DNA of 64,000 nt from Struthidea cinerea (taxonomy: Eukaryota; Chordata; Aves; Passeriformes; Corcoracidae), in NCBI GenBank assembly GCA_013397865.1, contig VZTI01003146.1, positions 1,503,466 through 1,567,465 of the forward strand. The letters are read 5' to 3'. Shown piece by piece: positions 24,523 to 37,800 of this stretch (the first letter of the stretch is position 1; every line of letters starts with the position of its first letter). Both the position numbers and the translations under genes were made by a program. A model generated the notes under the pieces. The model did no database searches. It saw only the letters and a program-made list of their open reading frames with translations, and was not told where the DNA came from.

Positions 24523-25926
24523 CAGGCTCTACAAACCTCTGCAGAGCTATGTAATGTTCTGTCTCTGTGCTCTCTCTTCCTTTCAGATCAGAATGGTTTG
24601 CTTTCCACCTTTAGCTTCTGTGGTAACATGCCTCTTCTTCTCAGTGTCAAGCTCTGTCTCATGCTGTTGCACAGGCTGTTCCCTCATTATTCACTATATG
24701 GTCCTATCCATGTTTTTCCCCCTCTGTTGCAACAATCTGTAACTGCATGGAAGTCATGGACTCAGACACTCACATCTACTTGCACTGCATTCTCTCTTTA
24801 TCTTATGCAAATCCCTACATATTCAGCATTTATGTATTTTCCCTTGTCTGCACAAAACAAGTATTTATTTACACAGAAGCCACATGGAGGAAGTTTGCCA
24901 AAGATTTTGTATACATTCAGTAACTCAGTTTCACATGAAAGAGAGTGCAAGAAGTAGCAATATGGGAAGCTTTGTTTTGAAGAGGTCTTGTGACTTTTCC
25001 ATTCATAGTTTAGTGGTACCATCCTTGCGAATGTGTCCTTGATTCAGAATGCCGTGCATAGAGAGAAGCACCTGATTTTGTGATACTTCATGGAGGAGAG
25101 GATGGAGCATGGACAAATGCCAGACCTGGTGAAACAGAGATGCTTGATTTGGTAGGTACCTTCCAGGTGATCCAGAAAAAGAAGTATCTGTGTCTTGTTC
25201 TTCTGAGTCTTGGTGCTGTGGTTTTTCTATGAGTAGCTGGCATCTAATTCCTAGAGCGTTGTGTTTTCTGCAGCTTTCTTTTCTTATTCCTTTCTGTCCC
25301 ACTTACAAGGGAGCTACAAAAGCTCCCACAGGATGTTCCAGATGTTCTGAAACATTAATGCAGAGGCATGCACAACATTCAACATTTAACAAAGATCTGT
25401 TTTGCCTTCTAATTTCTGTTTAAAGAAGCAACAAACCCATAAAACAAGACTGCCATTCTCATTATTCTCAGCTTCCCTCAGGCACATGCTGTGTCGGTGG
25501 GAAAAATTACATCTCATAATCTGATGCTGGCTACTTTCTTTCTCTCCCCTATCTTGCCTCCATCCTTTTTTAGGGTTTTATCAGACCGAGGTGATAAATC
25601 AGGTGGAATGATCCTGCCATCAGCTTTACCCTGGAAATCTAAATTGGGACAAGGAGAGAGGTAGAAAGAGTTTGTGGAGAAAGCACCAGTGACCATGGAG
25701 ATTGAAATAACAGACTCCTTATTCTGTGTGGGAAAAGTGTCTTCCAGAATTGATATAATGTGCCATTGTATACCCCTCAAAGCATCTAAAAATCCTGGCA
25801 AATGAAGAGAATATGATTTACGCTGTCTTCTCTTTTTTCCTTTGACAGCCTGCTAAGTGCATAGCTATGCTCATGGCATTCAGGACAGTCTGACCCACTC
25901 ATGCTAAATCAGTAGCTGATACCTTC
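24523..25926. other. Unique sequence between two CR1 copies
   Basis: Frames of up to 119 codons lie on both strands, but none shows a domain or coherent splice structure. No other repeat recognised. Confidence 0.5.
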
Positions 25927-26208
25927 TCCAGGTAGCAAGTGACAGGATGAGAAAATGGCCTCATGTCACACCAGGGGAGGTTTAGTTGGATATTAGGAAA
26001 AATTCCTTCACTGAAAGGCTGGTCAAGTATTGAAACAGACTGCTCAGAGATGTGACAGAATCACCATTTCTTGGAAATTTAAAAAAAAAATGTCTAGTTG
26101 TAGAGCTGGGGACATGGTTTAGTGGTGAAGTTAGTAGTGTTAGATTAATGGTTGGACTTGATGATCTTGGAGGTCTTTTCCAACCTTAACACTTCTATGA
26201 TTCTGTGA
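25927..26208 (+). mobile_element. CR1 LINE 3' end
   Basis: A clear CR1 3' segment on the plus strand. It includes 'accaggggaggtttagttgg', 'atattaggaaaaattccttc', 'ggggacatggtttagtggtg', 'ggttggacttgatgatcttg' and the terminal 'ttctatgattctgtga'. A 10-bp A run interrupts it near 26080. 5'-truncated, non-coding. Confidence 0.94.
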
Positions 26209-26922
26209 CATAGTGGAGAATAAAAGAGGTCAAGGCTTCAGTCTGTCCATGAAATGGAGAGCTGTGCTGATGTTCGCAACAGCTTCATGACATGCAAGTC
26301 CATGCTAAGGTAAGGAATATTTGTCACCAGGCATAGACAGAGATGCATCTGGGATCAGAAAATGTTTAATTTCTGTTGGCAGGTTTAAGCCCCTTCTTTT
26401 GACTTTCAAAACAGGAGAAGGTATGCACCAGGTTTGTATCCTATGCTCTCCTCTTCAGATGACAAGGGCATGGGCTGTCTAAGATAGCTGTAATTTATTC
26501 AACATTCTGCTGCTTTTAGGTATATCCTCTTCTTTTACTTTCTGCATCTGCAAACAGGCAAGTCTGGGAGGTGAACACCGTTATATAAATGACCAAGGGT
26601 AACTTCTGTCAATCTGTGTTGCACTTACAGGAGGCAGACTCCACAAGGAAACAGCTAGGGAAAGTCAGCAGATATCACCAGTCCTAAATCCTCTTTGAAT
26701 ATCTTGCAGCTGAATTTTTGGACCAAAATAAGGTGAGTTTTCCTTTTATTTGCCTTTCTGGCATTTAGATTTCATAAGCATAATTTTTATTCTTCTCTTG
26801 TTTGAAAGCTAGCTAATATGACAGGAAAGCAGAGTATGAGACTTACAAAATCTTGAAACTGGGCAGTGCAATATTCAGTGTTAATGTCACTCTTTTGACT
26901 GGGGACAAGGCAGCTTTTATGT

Positions 26923-27067
26923 AAAAAAAAACCAAACCAAACCAAACCAGAACCAAAACCAACAAAAAAACCCAAACCAGCACAAAAACTCAACCAAACA
27001 AAAAACCTCAAACAAAAACAAACAAACAAAAAACACCAAAAACCCAACAAAACAACAACAACAAAAC
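26923..27067. repeat. A/C-only low-complexity tract
   Basis: 145 bp of which only about four bases are G or T. The left part repeats AACCA-type units; the right part passes into CAAA and CAA units. It is probably a decayed AC-rich satellite or microsatellite. The strand asymmetry is striking, but no function is implied. Confidence 0.95.
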
Positions 27068-27625
27068 TGAGATACCAGAAGTGTGTCTGATAAGAGAATA
27101 AGAAGCAAGGACCCTCAGGATAGCCATGATCTCTGAAGAATTTTGTTCTTGTTCCTGCTTAGCTCAAGCCAAATCAATGTAAGGGTTTTGTCCCAATTCC
27201 AATTAGTCCATCATAGGTCAGTATATCTGGAAAGTCCTAAAAAGATCTGTGCAGTTATTTCAGGAGAATGAGCAGCCCCTATTTCTGTTCAGTTAAATGT
27301 CAGCTGAGCATACCTGGCACTTTGCAAGAATTGCTTTCCTGAAAAAGATGAAGGCTGACTCTGACAGAGAAGTAGAGGGTGAGAATGGAGAGATGCAAGC
27401 AGCTGAATCTCTTAAATGTTCCTGAGCATCATTAAAAATAAGGGTGACTGGGGAATGTAAATGTAAAAGACACCTAGGTCAAAACTTCAAGTGTGATTTT
27501 GGTGCAGCATCTCTAGCTACATTAGTAGGATATAGTCTGAAACAGAAGAATTTGAAAAGTATTTACAACATCCTGAAGGTATTTTGACATCTGTTCATTT
27601 AGATGTTTTAGTTTTGCAGTGAGGG

Positions 27626-27655
27626 GATAAGGGCAGAATAATTCCTGCCCTTATC
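27626..27655. repeat. Perfect 11-bp inverted repeat, 8-nt loop
   Basis: GATAAGGGCAG (27626-27636) and CTGCCCTTATC (27645-27655) are exact reverse complements. Each arm carries a GATA core, so it may equally be a paired GATA-factor site. Confidence 0.8.
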
Positions 27656-29690
27656 TTTACTCTTGAACTTTACTCATTGGAAAAGTAAAATCATTGCTTT
27701 TGCCAGTGAGAAAGAATAACTTTGAACAAGTTCTGGACAAGTTCCTACCAAAGGTGCTGAACTCTTCTCTTTGAAGAGATATCATGTAGCAGAGATCATT
27801 TCGTACGGCATGCTGATATTTCCTCCAAATTAACTTAAACTGGCATTCTGCCTCAAAAGCTGAAAAATATTAAACCTGACACTCTGCTTGTTTGTTCTCC
27901 ATTCAGAATGTCTACAGCTACTCCTTTTGTGACTTTTCTGTTGCTGCTGGGTTTCCACTTAGATTGTTAGATGTCCTTTCTCACTATTCTCAAAATCTCT
28001 GCTGGCCCCCAAGTGACTCCTACACTGTGACTCATGGGCCTCTTTCATCAGGAGGCAAACTAATGGTCTCCTTCAACACATGCTGGATGTGTTCTGCACA
28101 GCTCCAGGGTTTCTACTGCTGCTAATGAGATCTTTCTGGAGGGTTGTGAGATATCATTAAGGAATGGTTTCTGAAAGCCCAATATTAGTTTTTCAGTGTT
28201 TAACCAGGGGTGCCTCCTCACTGCTTAATGCTAATAACGGCAGAAATGGTTGCTTTGGTAGTAGGGTGGTCAAGGATCAGCTCACTGGTGTCAACACAAA
28301 GGTCCATCTGCTGGTCTGGGTGTTTTTGAACTTTTGGAGTGATGAAAAAAGGAACAATATTTGCAGGCTTATAGAAAGGTGAGTTGTGGAGCTGAGTGCT
28401 AAGTAAAAGACTTGTCACAAGCTAATGGTATAACCTGGCTGCACACAGAGGGAATTCCTATCTCAGTTAGGTATACAGTCCAGTGAAGAGAACAGAGAGA
28501 ATTACCAGAAATACTTACTTTGAGAGAAATCCCTGTCCTTGAAGACAAAGAGAATGGTACTAGGTGGTGGTGGGCTGAGGAAATGAAAACTGTCCTAGGG
28601 AGACAGCCCTGTTGGCTACTGACTGTGGGGCTGGTTAGGGAATGGTAATCATGGGGAAGAGGACATTGGGGTAGGACCTGTGGATAGTGCTAGAAGAGCT
28701 ACGGGGCAGAGAACACATAAGAATTTGGGAAAGAGAAAGGAAAAGCTCCCTGAGGTGCTATTTGTTAGTACTGTCAGAAAGGATTCAAGAAGATTGTGGA
28801 TAAATACTGGACAAAAGGAAAAGGTACATGTAGTGCAGGGAGACAGAAAATTATTAGACATTCTGCAGTTGGTCTAGACAACATCCATTACTCCCAGTCC
28901 TGAGCTGACAAAGGCCTCAGGTTTCCCTACTTGCTACTTTGGAAGATAGCATGACAACCCTTAAGTCAGGGAACTGGGAATGCTGAGATACAGAGTTTAA
29001 ACACCACTGAGGCAGCGGAAAAATTGAAGAAAGTCAGTGGATGACTGTGTCCAAGACTTCCTTTGGTCTAGAAAGGAGAGAGGCTGAAAGACATCACTGA
29101 TGGGGCATGCTTCATAGATTTTGCAAGAGCGTGAGAAAAGATGACCCTGATGGGGACACTGTGCCTTTAAAAGGACCTTGGCAGGAAAGGAAGGTATTTG
29201 AGTTTAAGAGGAAGCTTGGGTTCTGACATGCTGATCTATTAAGCTTCAAAAACAGGTACACAGGTCACAGAGCTTTCCTGGAACAGTGGCAGAACTGTCC
29301 AAAGGCTTGATGCCAAGGGATTTCTGAATACAACATCCGAAACAAAGCAAAGAAGTGTCCTTCTTTGTGAAGTGCAGCAGGCAAAATCACTGCAGAGCTA
29401 ACAGACTGAAATCATATATGAAAGCTACAAGAAGTTTGAATTCTGCTCTGCTTTACAAAAGGGGTGGGAAAAAGCTGATAAAATTTACACGGTTGCTGTA
29501 TTTTTGACTGTTGTCAAACATTTAATGCTTCTAAAATTTTAGTTGAAGAGATGGCTAATTATTAAACTGTAATAAGGGCATATATTTTCCCATATTAAAA
29601 AAAAAATGGATAACTGTGTGTTTTACCTAAAAATACAACATACAGGTGAAAGATTTCAAGAGGATCCAGGTCAGAGTGCTATCTTTACAG

Positions 29691-29944
29691 TTTCTGGGAA
29701 TTAATGATGTTCTTGTTAAAATACCAGATCATAATTATCTAATAACAGGGATAAATGTATGAACAACCATACTGGCAATGGCAGGAGAGCAGAACAGCTG
29801 CATATGAGGATGTCTTTAGGATACAAAGAAGCTCTGAGTGTAGGTTAGAGTTGAAGGATCCTAAATACCCCATCATTATTGGTCTTGAGACTGTTTTTTC
29901 TCCTCCTGTAAAGCCAAACTATCCTGGAAGGGTTTTAAACTCAG
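29691..29944 (+). CDS. Possible exon with start codon, unidentified
   Basis: An acceptor-like TGCTATCTTTACAG ends at 29690 and a strong donor CAG/GTGAGC follows 29944. Within it an ATG at 29755, directly after an in-frame stop, opens 63 codons beginning MYEQPYWQWQESRTAAYEDV and including LELKDPKYPIIIGLETVF. The product resembles no family I know. The start context is weak (T at -3). This could be a first coding exon, a lncRNA exon or chance. Confidence 0.2.
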
Positions 29945-30370
29945 GTGAGCAGAACTGCTGACAGAAAGGTTATATTCACATTAGCCAAGGGAGGAGTAAG
30001 TCTATTCTTGGGGATTTGCATCTGCACATAAAGAAAATTTCCATTAAAATGGAAACACTTCCCATCACTTAGAGATCTTTTTTCTTGCTGACATCAAATA
30101 TTTTCTTGTCTGGTTGCTGTGTCTGCTCTGTTTCTGGCCTGAATTTCTCAGGGCACTTACATTTGCCTACATTTAATTCTTGCCTTAGGGTATGGTTTTG
30201 GCAAACTGTCAGTTGGCATGTGTCGGGAAGTCAGGGCATTTCCCTGGGAAACGTACTCTCCAGTAAAATCTGTTCCACACTGATAACATTTAGATCTGAG
30301 GAAAAACAGCAGAAAAGTATGGCCAAGGGCCTTTGGCAACTTCAGAGAGAGCCAGAGTTCCTGCCTACAG

Positions 30371-30435
30371 CTGCTCAAAAAAGCCTAAATTAACTAGAAA
30401 AGAGAGAGCATTTCTGGAAGCCATTAGCCTTGGAG
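30371..30435 (+). CDS. Possible small exon, weak
   Basis: A pyrimidine-rich TTCCTGCCTACAG acceptor and a GGAG/GTAAGC donor enclose 65 bp. One frame is open and gives CSKKPKLTRKERAFLEAISL. That frame does not continue the reading phase left by the candidate at 29691-29944, so the two cannot be joined directly as coding exons. A non-coding transcript is possible. Confidence 0.13.
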
Positions 30436-33400
30436 GTAAGCTAAAGCAGCAAGATATGCACAGGTAGTTTGAAATCATCACCTGTAAGCCTGCAAGGACA
30501 GAAAAGTTAGGAAATGAGGCAGTTGCCACAGGGAAACTCATCTTTAGCCTGGCTATGTGAATCAGCAATTTGAGAATGCTGCTGTATGTGCGCAACAGAG
30601 TAGGGATGCAAATGTAACGGGCAGAGAGGGGGCTGGAGAAGCTGAATTGTTTGGAGACTTTTTCCATACCTCCATGGGTGAGCAAAGCTGAGTCTGCCTT
30701 CAGCAATTCTTCATGTGAGTGGCAGATCAAAGGCGGTCTGGTTACCCATAAAACTTTCTGGATTGGTTTCTAAAGGTGTGAAGGTCAATTGATTTTTCCT
30801 CTTTAGAAATTACACCCTTCACATTTCTCTCCTTTCTGGATACTCACAATATATTTCTCTTCAAGACTATCAAGAGCAGTTTAAATGATCTTAAAATATT
30901 TCAGGGTGAGTGTTCCTCTGGTAATTTAGCTGAAATCAGCCAGAGTTCAGAAGTTAGAAATGCTAGATGCATGGAGAGAATAAACAAGTTAACATGCTGA
31001 GTGCAATTGCATAAGTATGGTTGTCTTTTCACTTCAGAAAGCAGCCAAAAAACTGTTTGTTGGCAGATGAAAGACAGACATGATTGTCACCACTGCTGCT
31101 CAGGACGAAATCCTGGAAACAGTTAAGTGTGGCTATTAGAATAAGAAGCCTGTGACAATGCATAGCCTGTTTCTTTCAGTGTCCTACACTGCTTGCAGAG
31201 GTGAGATACATGATTCCTAAGGTCATATAGAAAAACAACATAATTACAAGAAGTTGCACATATTGTTTACTTAGTAGTGAACTCTACTTTACCAGTAGAA
31301 AATCCAAGAAGGGGACTAAAGATTCCTTGATACTGAAGAAACACAGCTGATGTTTTCTGTCTTCATCTCTGGAACAGCCTTTCTTTCACTCGCTGCCCTT
31401 TCATCACCAGCTAAATTGTGTTTCTCTGTTCCCTGTGTTTAGATATTGCAAATATTTGAGAATTTGATGGGGCTCTGTGAGTAGGGAGCTGAACTGAAGA
31501 TACTATGCACAATTTATTTTTTCTCAGATTAGAGTATTTAATATCAGTCTCTTAGGATGAGGGAAAGGCTGTGTGCAGTCCCAGTCCGAACTGGCTGTCA
31601 GTTGAGTAGTTAAGCATGTATTTTAGGCCTATGGTGGTTAATGGGCAAAACCCATTGGAAGTAAAATTTAGCCCATGGCTAAATGGCAGTGGGAGTAAGA
31701 ATTGCATGCCTGAAAAACCAGGACTTTTGTGCTGATGATAAACATACAAATTCTTTAGAACTCCTCAACTAAATCAATATCTAGTCATGCTGTATCTTTA
31801 TGATAATTGATTTGGAGAAAATAAGACCTTCCTTTCCAATACACTTACCTTTTCCCTAAAGATACAGGTAGTTCAAAAATAAGGAAAATGAGAAAATAAG
31901 AATAAGAAAAAATTTCTGGCTTTTTGAGGCTTTTTGGTTTTGCTAGATTCAGCTTAACCATTCTGCAATAGGTGGAAGCTTATTGAGTTATTTCTGAATA
32001 CAATTTAGGAGTTGTAGCTAAAATGTTTTTTTGTAGGAGTATTAATGAAAATTCCATGTAATTTGAAAGGCTGAAAAGTTCAACAAGCTCAGCTGGTAAA
32101 GTCATTATTCTGGGGAGAAGAAAAGGAAAAATGTGTAAGAAATTCTGAACCATCACTTTCAGGCAGAAGCTGGCCCCTAAAGTGCTATGACCATTGCCCA
32201 GAAGTGGCACTCAGTTCCCTGTGATTGCTTTTCCTAAGGCTTTGCACAGTAGTGTGGGGAGCGGATGCTCATTTTGAGGGCAGCCAAATTACTTCTAAAC
32301 TGCATCATGAGGCCTTTCTTTCAATTAAAGCATTTTAGCATTTCATGGGAGGGCTTTTCCCCATGGCCTGTGGATGGGGCTTGCTGCCCAGGCAGCCCCA
32401 GCCTGCAACATCTCTCAGTGCTTTTCCAGAGACTATTGCTTCTCTCCAGGGAATGAGTTGAGGGCTGGTAATGTTTCTTTCCCTCAAAGAGCACAAGAGT
32501 GAACCCCTTGGGCCCAGCAGGAGCTAAATGCCCAAGTCTGTTAGCAGTATTCAGCAGCACGGGGCCTGGCTGTACACATGTACACCATAGACTGTTGGCT
32601 TTTGAATGGAAAACATAACAAAGGCAGTGGGAAAACAGAACAGGCTGGCTCAAGGGGCATCATCCTATTACTCCAGACTCCAAGGCACTTATCAAAATCA
32701 AGTGTGTATTGCAAACATGTAAGCATAGAGCATGTGAATACACATTATGCAGACACAGAAATACGTCAGCTGCAACGAATGATCTTATAAGTCTCTGTAA
32801 CTGCTAGGAAACTGTCTGGATGACGAAGCCCCTCACATGTGTCTGAGTTTGGCCCAGGGAACCACAGACTGACTAATGAACTTGTCAGTAAGGCTGACAG
32901 AGCTTTAGAATTACAGCAGAGTGAGAGTTCCCATCCAGAACGCTGTAATGAGAGTGTTTTGTGCTGGCTGGATAATACCTGTATGGATCACTCCTTTTAT
33001 TTCCGCGCCCTTTGCAGCCTTTCGTGTTGATCAAAAATCTTGTATCTCCAAAATTGCCCACCAGACAGGCCCTATTAACTTTTTTCTCTTGCAAAGTCCC
33101 TTTATGGATGAAGACAGTTCAGGCCGCATTGGGGGTTCAGTGTAGATCTTTCACCTTGCAAATTGCTTTAGCTGATGTCGGTTGCTGCATTTCAAATCAA
33201 GTGTCATGTTCTCAGTATTGTCTGTAAGTTTTACACCATACTTCCCTCCCATGCCCAGGGTAGGCCCATGAATCGTGTTCTCCAATATCCTCCTGCTGCC
33301 TAGCAAATTATCATTTATTTTACTACTCATGAGACAAATCTCTATTTAACAGCTGTTTCCTGGTGAAAGCAACTGTTTTGTCAGCAATTCAATGGCGGAA

Positions 33401-34773
33401 ACCTCTTCTTGGGACAAAAGTCCTTGACTTAAACATTTTAAAATCCCTATTCTGAAGATGGTGGAAATTCTATTGTATATAACTCACATGATATATTTTC
33501 CTCCCTGAGAGGGGAAAAGCAAAGCAAAATTAATTTATTAAATACAGATTATGAGAAAAGTTAGACTTTGTAAGGAAGCACTGCAGCTGGCAGGTATCTA
33601 GTCACTGCAATTCAATAGAGGCACCCTACATTTTCAAGACTACTGTCCTGTGCTGACACGTTCAAAGGTCCAGTGGCATCTTAATCATAGGCGCCAGTGG
33701 GCAGCCGCAAATACAGGAAGGCAGATGGCACTGCAAAGTCTGTCTCTGTTTGAAGCTAGAACGAAGCTGAATCCCTGCTCAGAAAAACTATTTATTCTGT
33801 CTTCGTTATGGGACTGAATCACAAAGCTCTACCCCAGGGTCCCTGTTGCTGCCTGAAATCAGTGTGTCACCAGGAGAAGTCCTGTCTCTCATGACAACTG
33901 TCATGACCAGCACACTGCAAATTGAACCAGGGAATCACTGCCCCTAAACCCACAAGTTACCACAGCTTGTGTTGGCGCATCAACACCATGCAGATCCCTG
34001 TCCTGAGAGGAGCTGTGTGCTCTATAATCCCCCTCTGAGCCAGGGGCTGCAGAATCGACAAGGAAATGTTTTATTTCACACAGTGTCAGGGAAGCTGGGA
34101 AAATAGCTGGGAAAAGGTCAACTCTGAAAAGATGCTTTTACAGACTCAGGCTCGCAAATGTTGAAGAAACTGCACAGTCTGAGACACTGAATTGTCAGAA
34201 GATCCATTTGTACTTTTAAAGGTCCTGGCTCTGTGGGAGGTGTGAGTTCATTCAGCTGGTCACTGCACAGTCTGCAGCATGTTTAAACTCCTGGTCTGAA
34301 GTGTCCTGCAGATACCTGGACAGAGGGGCTGCACTGGGAAACATCAGTCCTGTCTAAAATAGGAAAAAAAGGAGGCGCTGTTGGAGAAATTATGACTAAA
34401 AATAGAGTGTTTCTCCCCTCATTACAAAATTGAGGTAAAAATTAAATTCAACGCTTCCAGTCTTTCTGCATCTCTCAATGACAGCCAGGTATGAATTTAT
34501 GGCACTTGTCTCACTGCTAAAAAAATGCAAAACAAAGACAACTTCCACATTTATTTTTAGTTCAGTTTGTTAAATCCCATGGTTCATAATAGGGTTAAAT
34601 TTGGCCCTAAAAACAGGTTTGTCCTGGGAAGTCTGCTGTAACTGATAATGCATTTATGTTCACATTACTTCTTTTAAAATGTATATGGGATTAGTGGGTT
34701 TTCATTGTGAAACTTTTTCCAGTGACAAGTGTTTTTTCACCCAAACAAGGATTTTTCTTTTTGAATAGATTTC

Positions 34774-34808
<35 letters not shown>
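34774..34808. repeat. (ATA)n microsatellite
   Basis: A pure trinucleotide run of 35 bp, nearly 12 units, followed by a T-rich stretch. The poly-asparagine frame across it is an artefact. Confidence 0.97.
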
Positions 34809-34809
<1 letters not shown>

Positions 34810-37800
34810 CTTTTTTTTTGTTTTTAAAAGGAAAAAAGGGATATAACCTTCTGTCAATAAAATATATGTTTCTTTATAAATTTATTTGATCTTATTCAAT
34901 TTTGAAAATAGAATGCGTATATTTTTTTCTGTAGAGATCTTCAGTAATTGTGTTTTGGGTGTTGTTTGTTTGTTTTTTTTCTATTTCTAAAACATGCCCA
35001 TTAAAAGTCCCATTAAGTGGGTATTATTCCTTCTATGCTTTGAACAGAATACAAGTGCTGGCTCTTTTGTTTCATTAATACCCTGTGCAAATATACATTG
35101 TACCCAATTTAGGTTCATGAAAGACACAGGGATTAGAAACCTATTTAGCCTGACTAAATCCTTTGGAAATTTAAAATGGAAAATATTATCACAGTTTGAG
35201 TGTTAAATGTACCAAAATTTTGTATAACCAGTTAATTATTTGCTTGAGAGGATGCCTAAATCTTCTCGTGAAAGCAGAGAGCTTTGGCAATGATGCAATC
35301 CCTAAACCAGAAAGGCAAGCACACATTTTCATCCAGAGTGGGGGAAAATGCAAAGCAGCCGAGGAATTTTGAAGGTTTTTTTGTTAGAAAGGCTTTGCTG
35401 AGAGGACAGGTACACCCGTGTAATTAAAAGGAACAGCTCAAGAAGAGGGAATTAAGGAAAACTCCAGGGAACTGATCAAGTACAAACCCTTGGTATAAAA
35501 AATGTGTTTAAAGAAACAGCAAAAAGTGTCTCCAGAAAAAGTGAAAGGGAAGAGGGAGGGAGTGCATAGTGGGCAGGTGCACAACCAAATGGCAGGAGCA
35601 GGTGAGCAGATAAACTCTGACTGTTCACTTCCTCCTGCCTCTAAAGCAGCAGGACTGTGATACATGCCACCGTAGCTACAGGAGTGTGTCCAAAGATCTT
35701 CATCATCCAAATGTTTCATTTCCTGACAGCAAGAACCTGCAAAACTCTGCTATTTTGGACTGGCTGCTGAGGCCAGGAAGTCATGTTATTTTGTGATGGG
35801 AGCATTAAACCACTGGGTTAACTTTGCAGGAGGAAGTGGGAAAGGGTAGATCCTTTTTCATAAAAATAAATCTGTCCTGCCAAGATGTAAATAGCACGGA
35901 TAAATTTTCTGCTCATCTGACTTTGTTAGATGCTCTCTGTGACTCCTCAGTCAGCAAAAAAATTTATCTAAAATGTGATAGCAAGGAATCCCAGAGTCCA
36001 GGCTTGAGAAGTGACCACTCAAATGGCTTTAAAGGTGTTAAAGTTGCTCGGCAGTATTACGGTTTTAGATGATCTTAGAGTTATAATTTTTTTTTAGGTG
36101 ACTGTTTTCTTCTATCTGACATGGGACCTTAGTAGCTAATTTTAATTTATTATGGCTACCTTGATTTGTCCGGCAGCAAGGTGAGGGTCAAGCAGATTCT
36201 AAAAGAAAGCTCTTTTTTAGCCAGACAGAAAAGGGCATGGGTGTGGAAGTCAAAAGACAGAAGAAAGAGCAGAAGGATACAAGACTAATTAGAATAAGAG
36301 GTGTGAAGACATCACAGCTATTTTCCTATCTGTCACAGCACACCTTCCAGTCACCTCTGCAGGACCACATGATGTCTAAAATATGTGAAGCAGAAGTAAT
36401 TACCGTGTCTCTGTGGCTCTGGCTTTTTATAGAAGTCAGTTAGTTTGAAGCACTTTCTGTTCAAAATTAAATTAGAAGCAGGCTTTTCAAAACAGCTGAA
36501 CTACTGAACGTCTCAGTATGATGTTTCCACACACATGCATGTGTTTTCGGCATGCAGCTGGCATTTTTCCCAGCTTCCCTGAAACGAATGGCCTACTTCT
36601 GGGTACTTTTTCCCTTCAAAATTCCACCTCGATACAGTGTAGTGTTTTGAATTTCCAATTAATTTTCTTTCTTTTTTTTTTAAATTTTTTTTTCTAGGTT
36701 AGTCTCTGAATTTATAATACAGCCAGGTATTCCAGAAATGAAAAATTATACATGCTGAGGGGAATGATGGATTGAGCCAGCATGGGTTATTGTTTTTGAA
36801 ATTGGGGAATATCTTAATACAACAAACTTTGATAGGGGGAAGATTCTTATTACATGTCTTTCATCAGAATGCAGTAAAGGACTAGCAGGAGACAAATCTA
36901 TAAGGAAGGGCGGAGGAAAGAAAAGAAATACATCGCTATCTTCTCTGTATGTGCTTTCCAGCTCTATGTATTGTGGAGTTCTGTGTCTTTTTAACTATCA
37001 AACTGCATGCTCAGAAATATGGACTGACAGAAATACATACCCTAAAACTCCTTTTCTCTCACTTCTGGGATGATGGAAGGATTTCAGGTGTGTGAAGACC
37101 TCCTTGAAAAAACAAAACAAAGTACTGGGATATTGTTTTGGAAATGGAAATGCACCCAGCAGTAGGTAGAAACCCAAATTCCTTTGCTATGCTGTTTCCA
37201 TCACAGGAAAACAGAATTCTGCATTCAGGATGTCCTTGTGTGCTAGCGTGCCTGATGTATTTCAAGCTTATAATTTTGCTTTTCAAGTGTTTTTTTCATT
37301 CCTATATGTTTTTCCCTTCTCTGTTGGGCAGATGATGGTTCTTATGAAGGGTCATCAGTATTCCTGGGAACAGATTCACAAGGGTAGAATAAAAATGGGA
37401 TGTAGAGTTTCTCTTTCCCTGCCTGCTGCCTGATTAAATAAATATGCTTCTGATCATGAGACAAGAGAGGTATCGCACTGCCATGCAGCCAAAACCTCTA
37501 CACTGGGGCTGCGTCTGGCCCAGTTTATGAATTGCTCTTATTTTAAAGAAAAACCTTTGCTAGCCCCTTATTTTTCAGATGCATCACTACAGATGTAAAA
37601 AAATAGATTGTCTGGATTTATGCAGTAGGATTTCCTCTCTGCTCTTTTGCTGAGGCAGAGTAAAAGTATTCTTCCCTTTTTTAAATAAAAAGCACAGTGC
37701 ATGACAATATTCCATGTTTCTGAAATATTTGTGAAACTTTAGCAGAAAAATGTTTAAGGCCACTATATATTCCTTTTTTTTTCACCTACTGGGGCTGAAC

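Larger units (their letters stand above)
26209..29690. other. Unique sequence with an A/C-only tract
   Basis: No supported gene. It contains the A/C tract at 26923-27067 and an 11-bp perfect inverted repeat at 27626-27655. Minus-strand frames rich in F, L, V and W at 26787-27108 are translations of the A/C tract. Confidence 0.5.

Noticed and set aside
26787..27108. Minus-strand frames rich in F, L, V and W resembling membrane helices
   Set aside because: They translate the A/C-only tract and are low-complexity artefacts.
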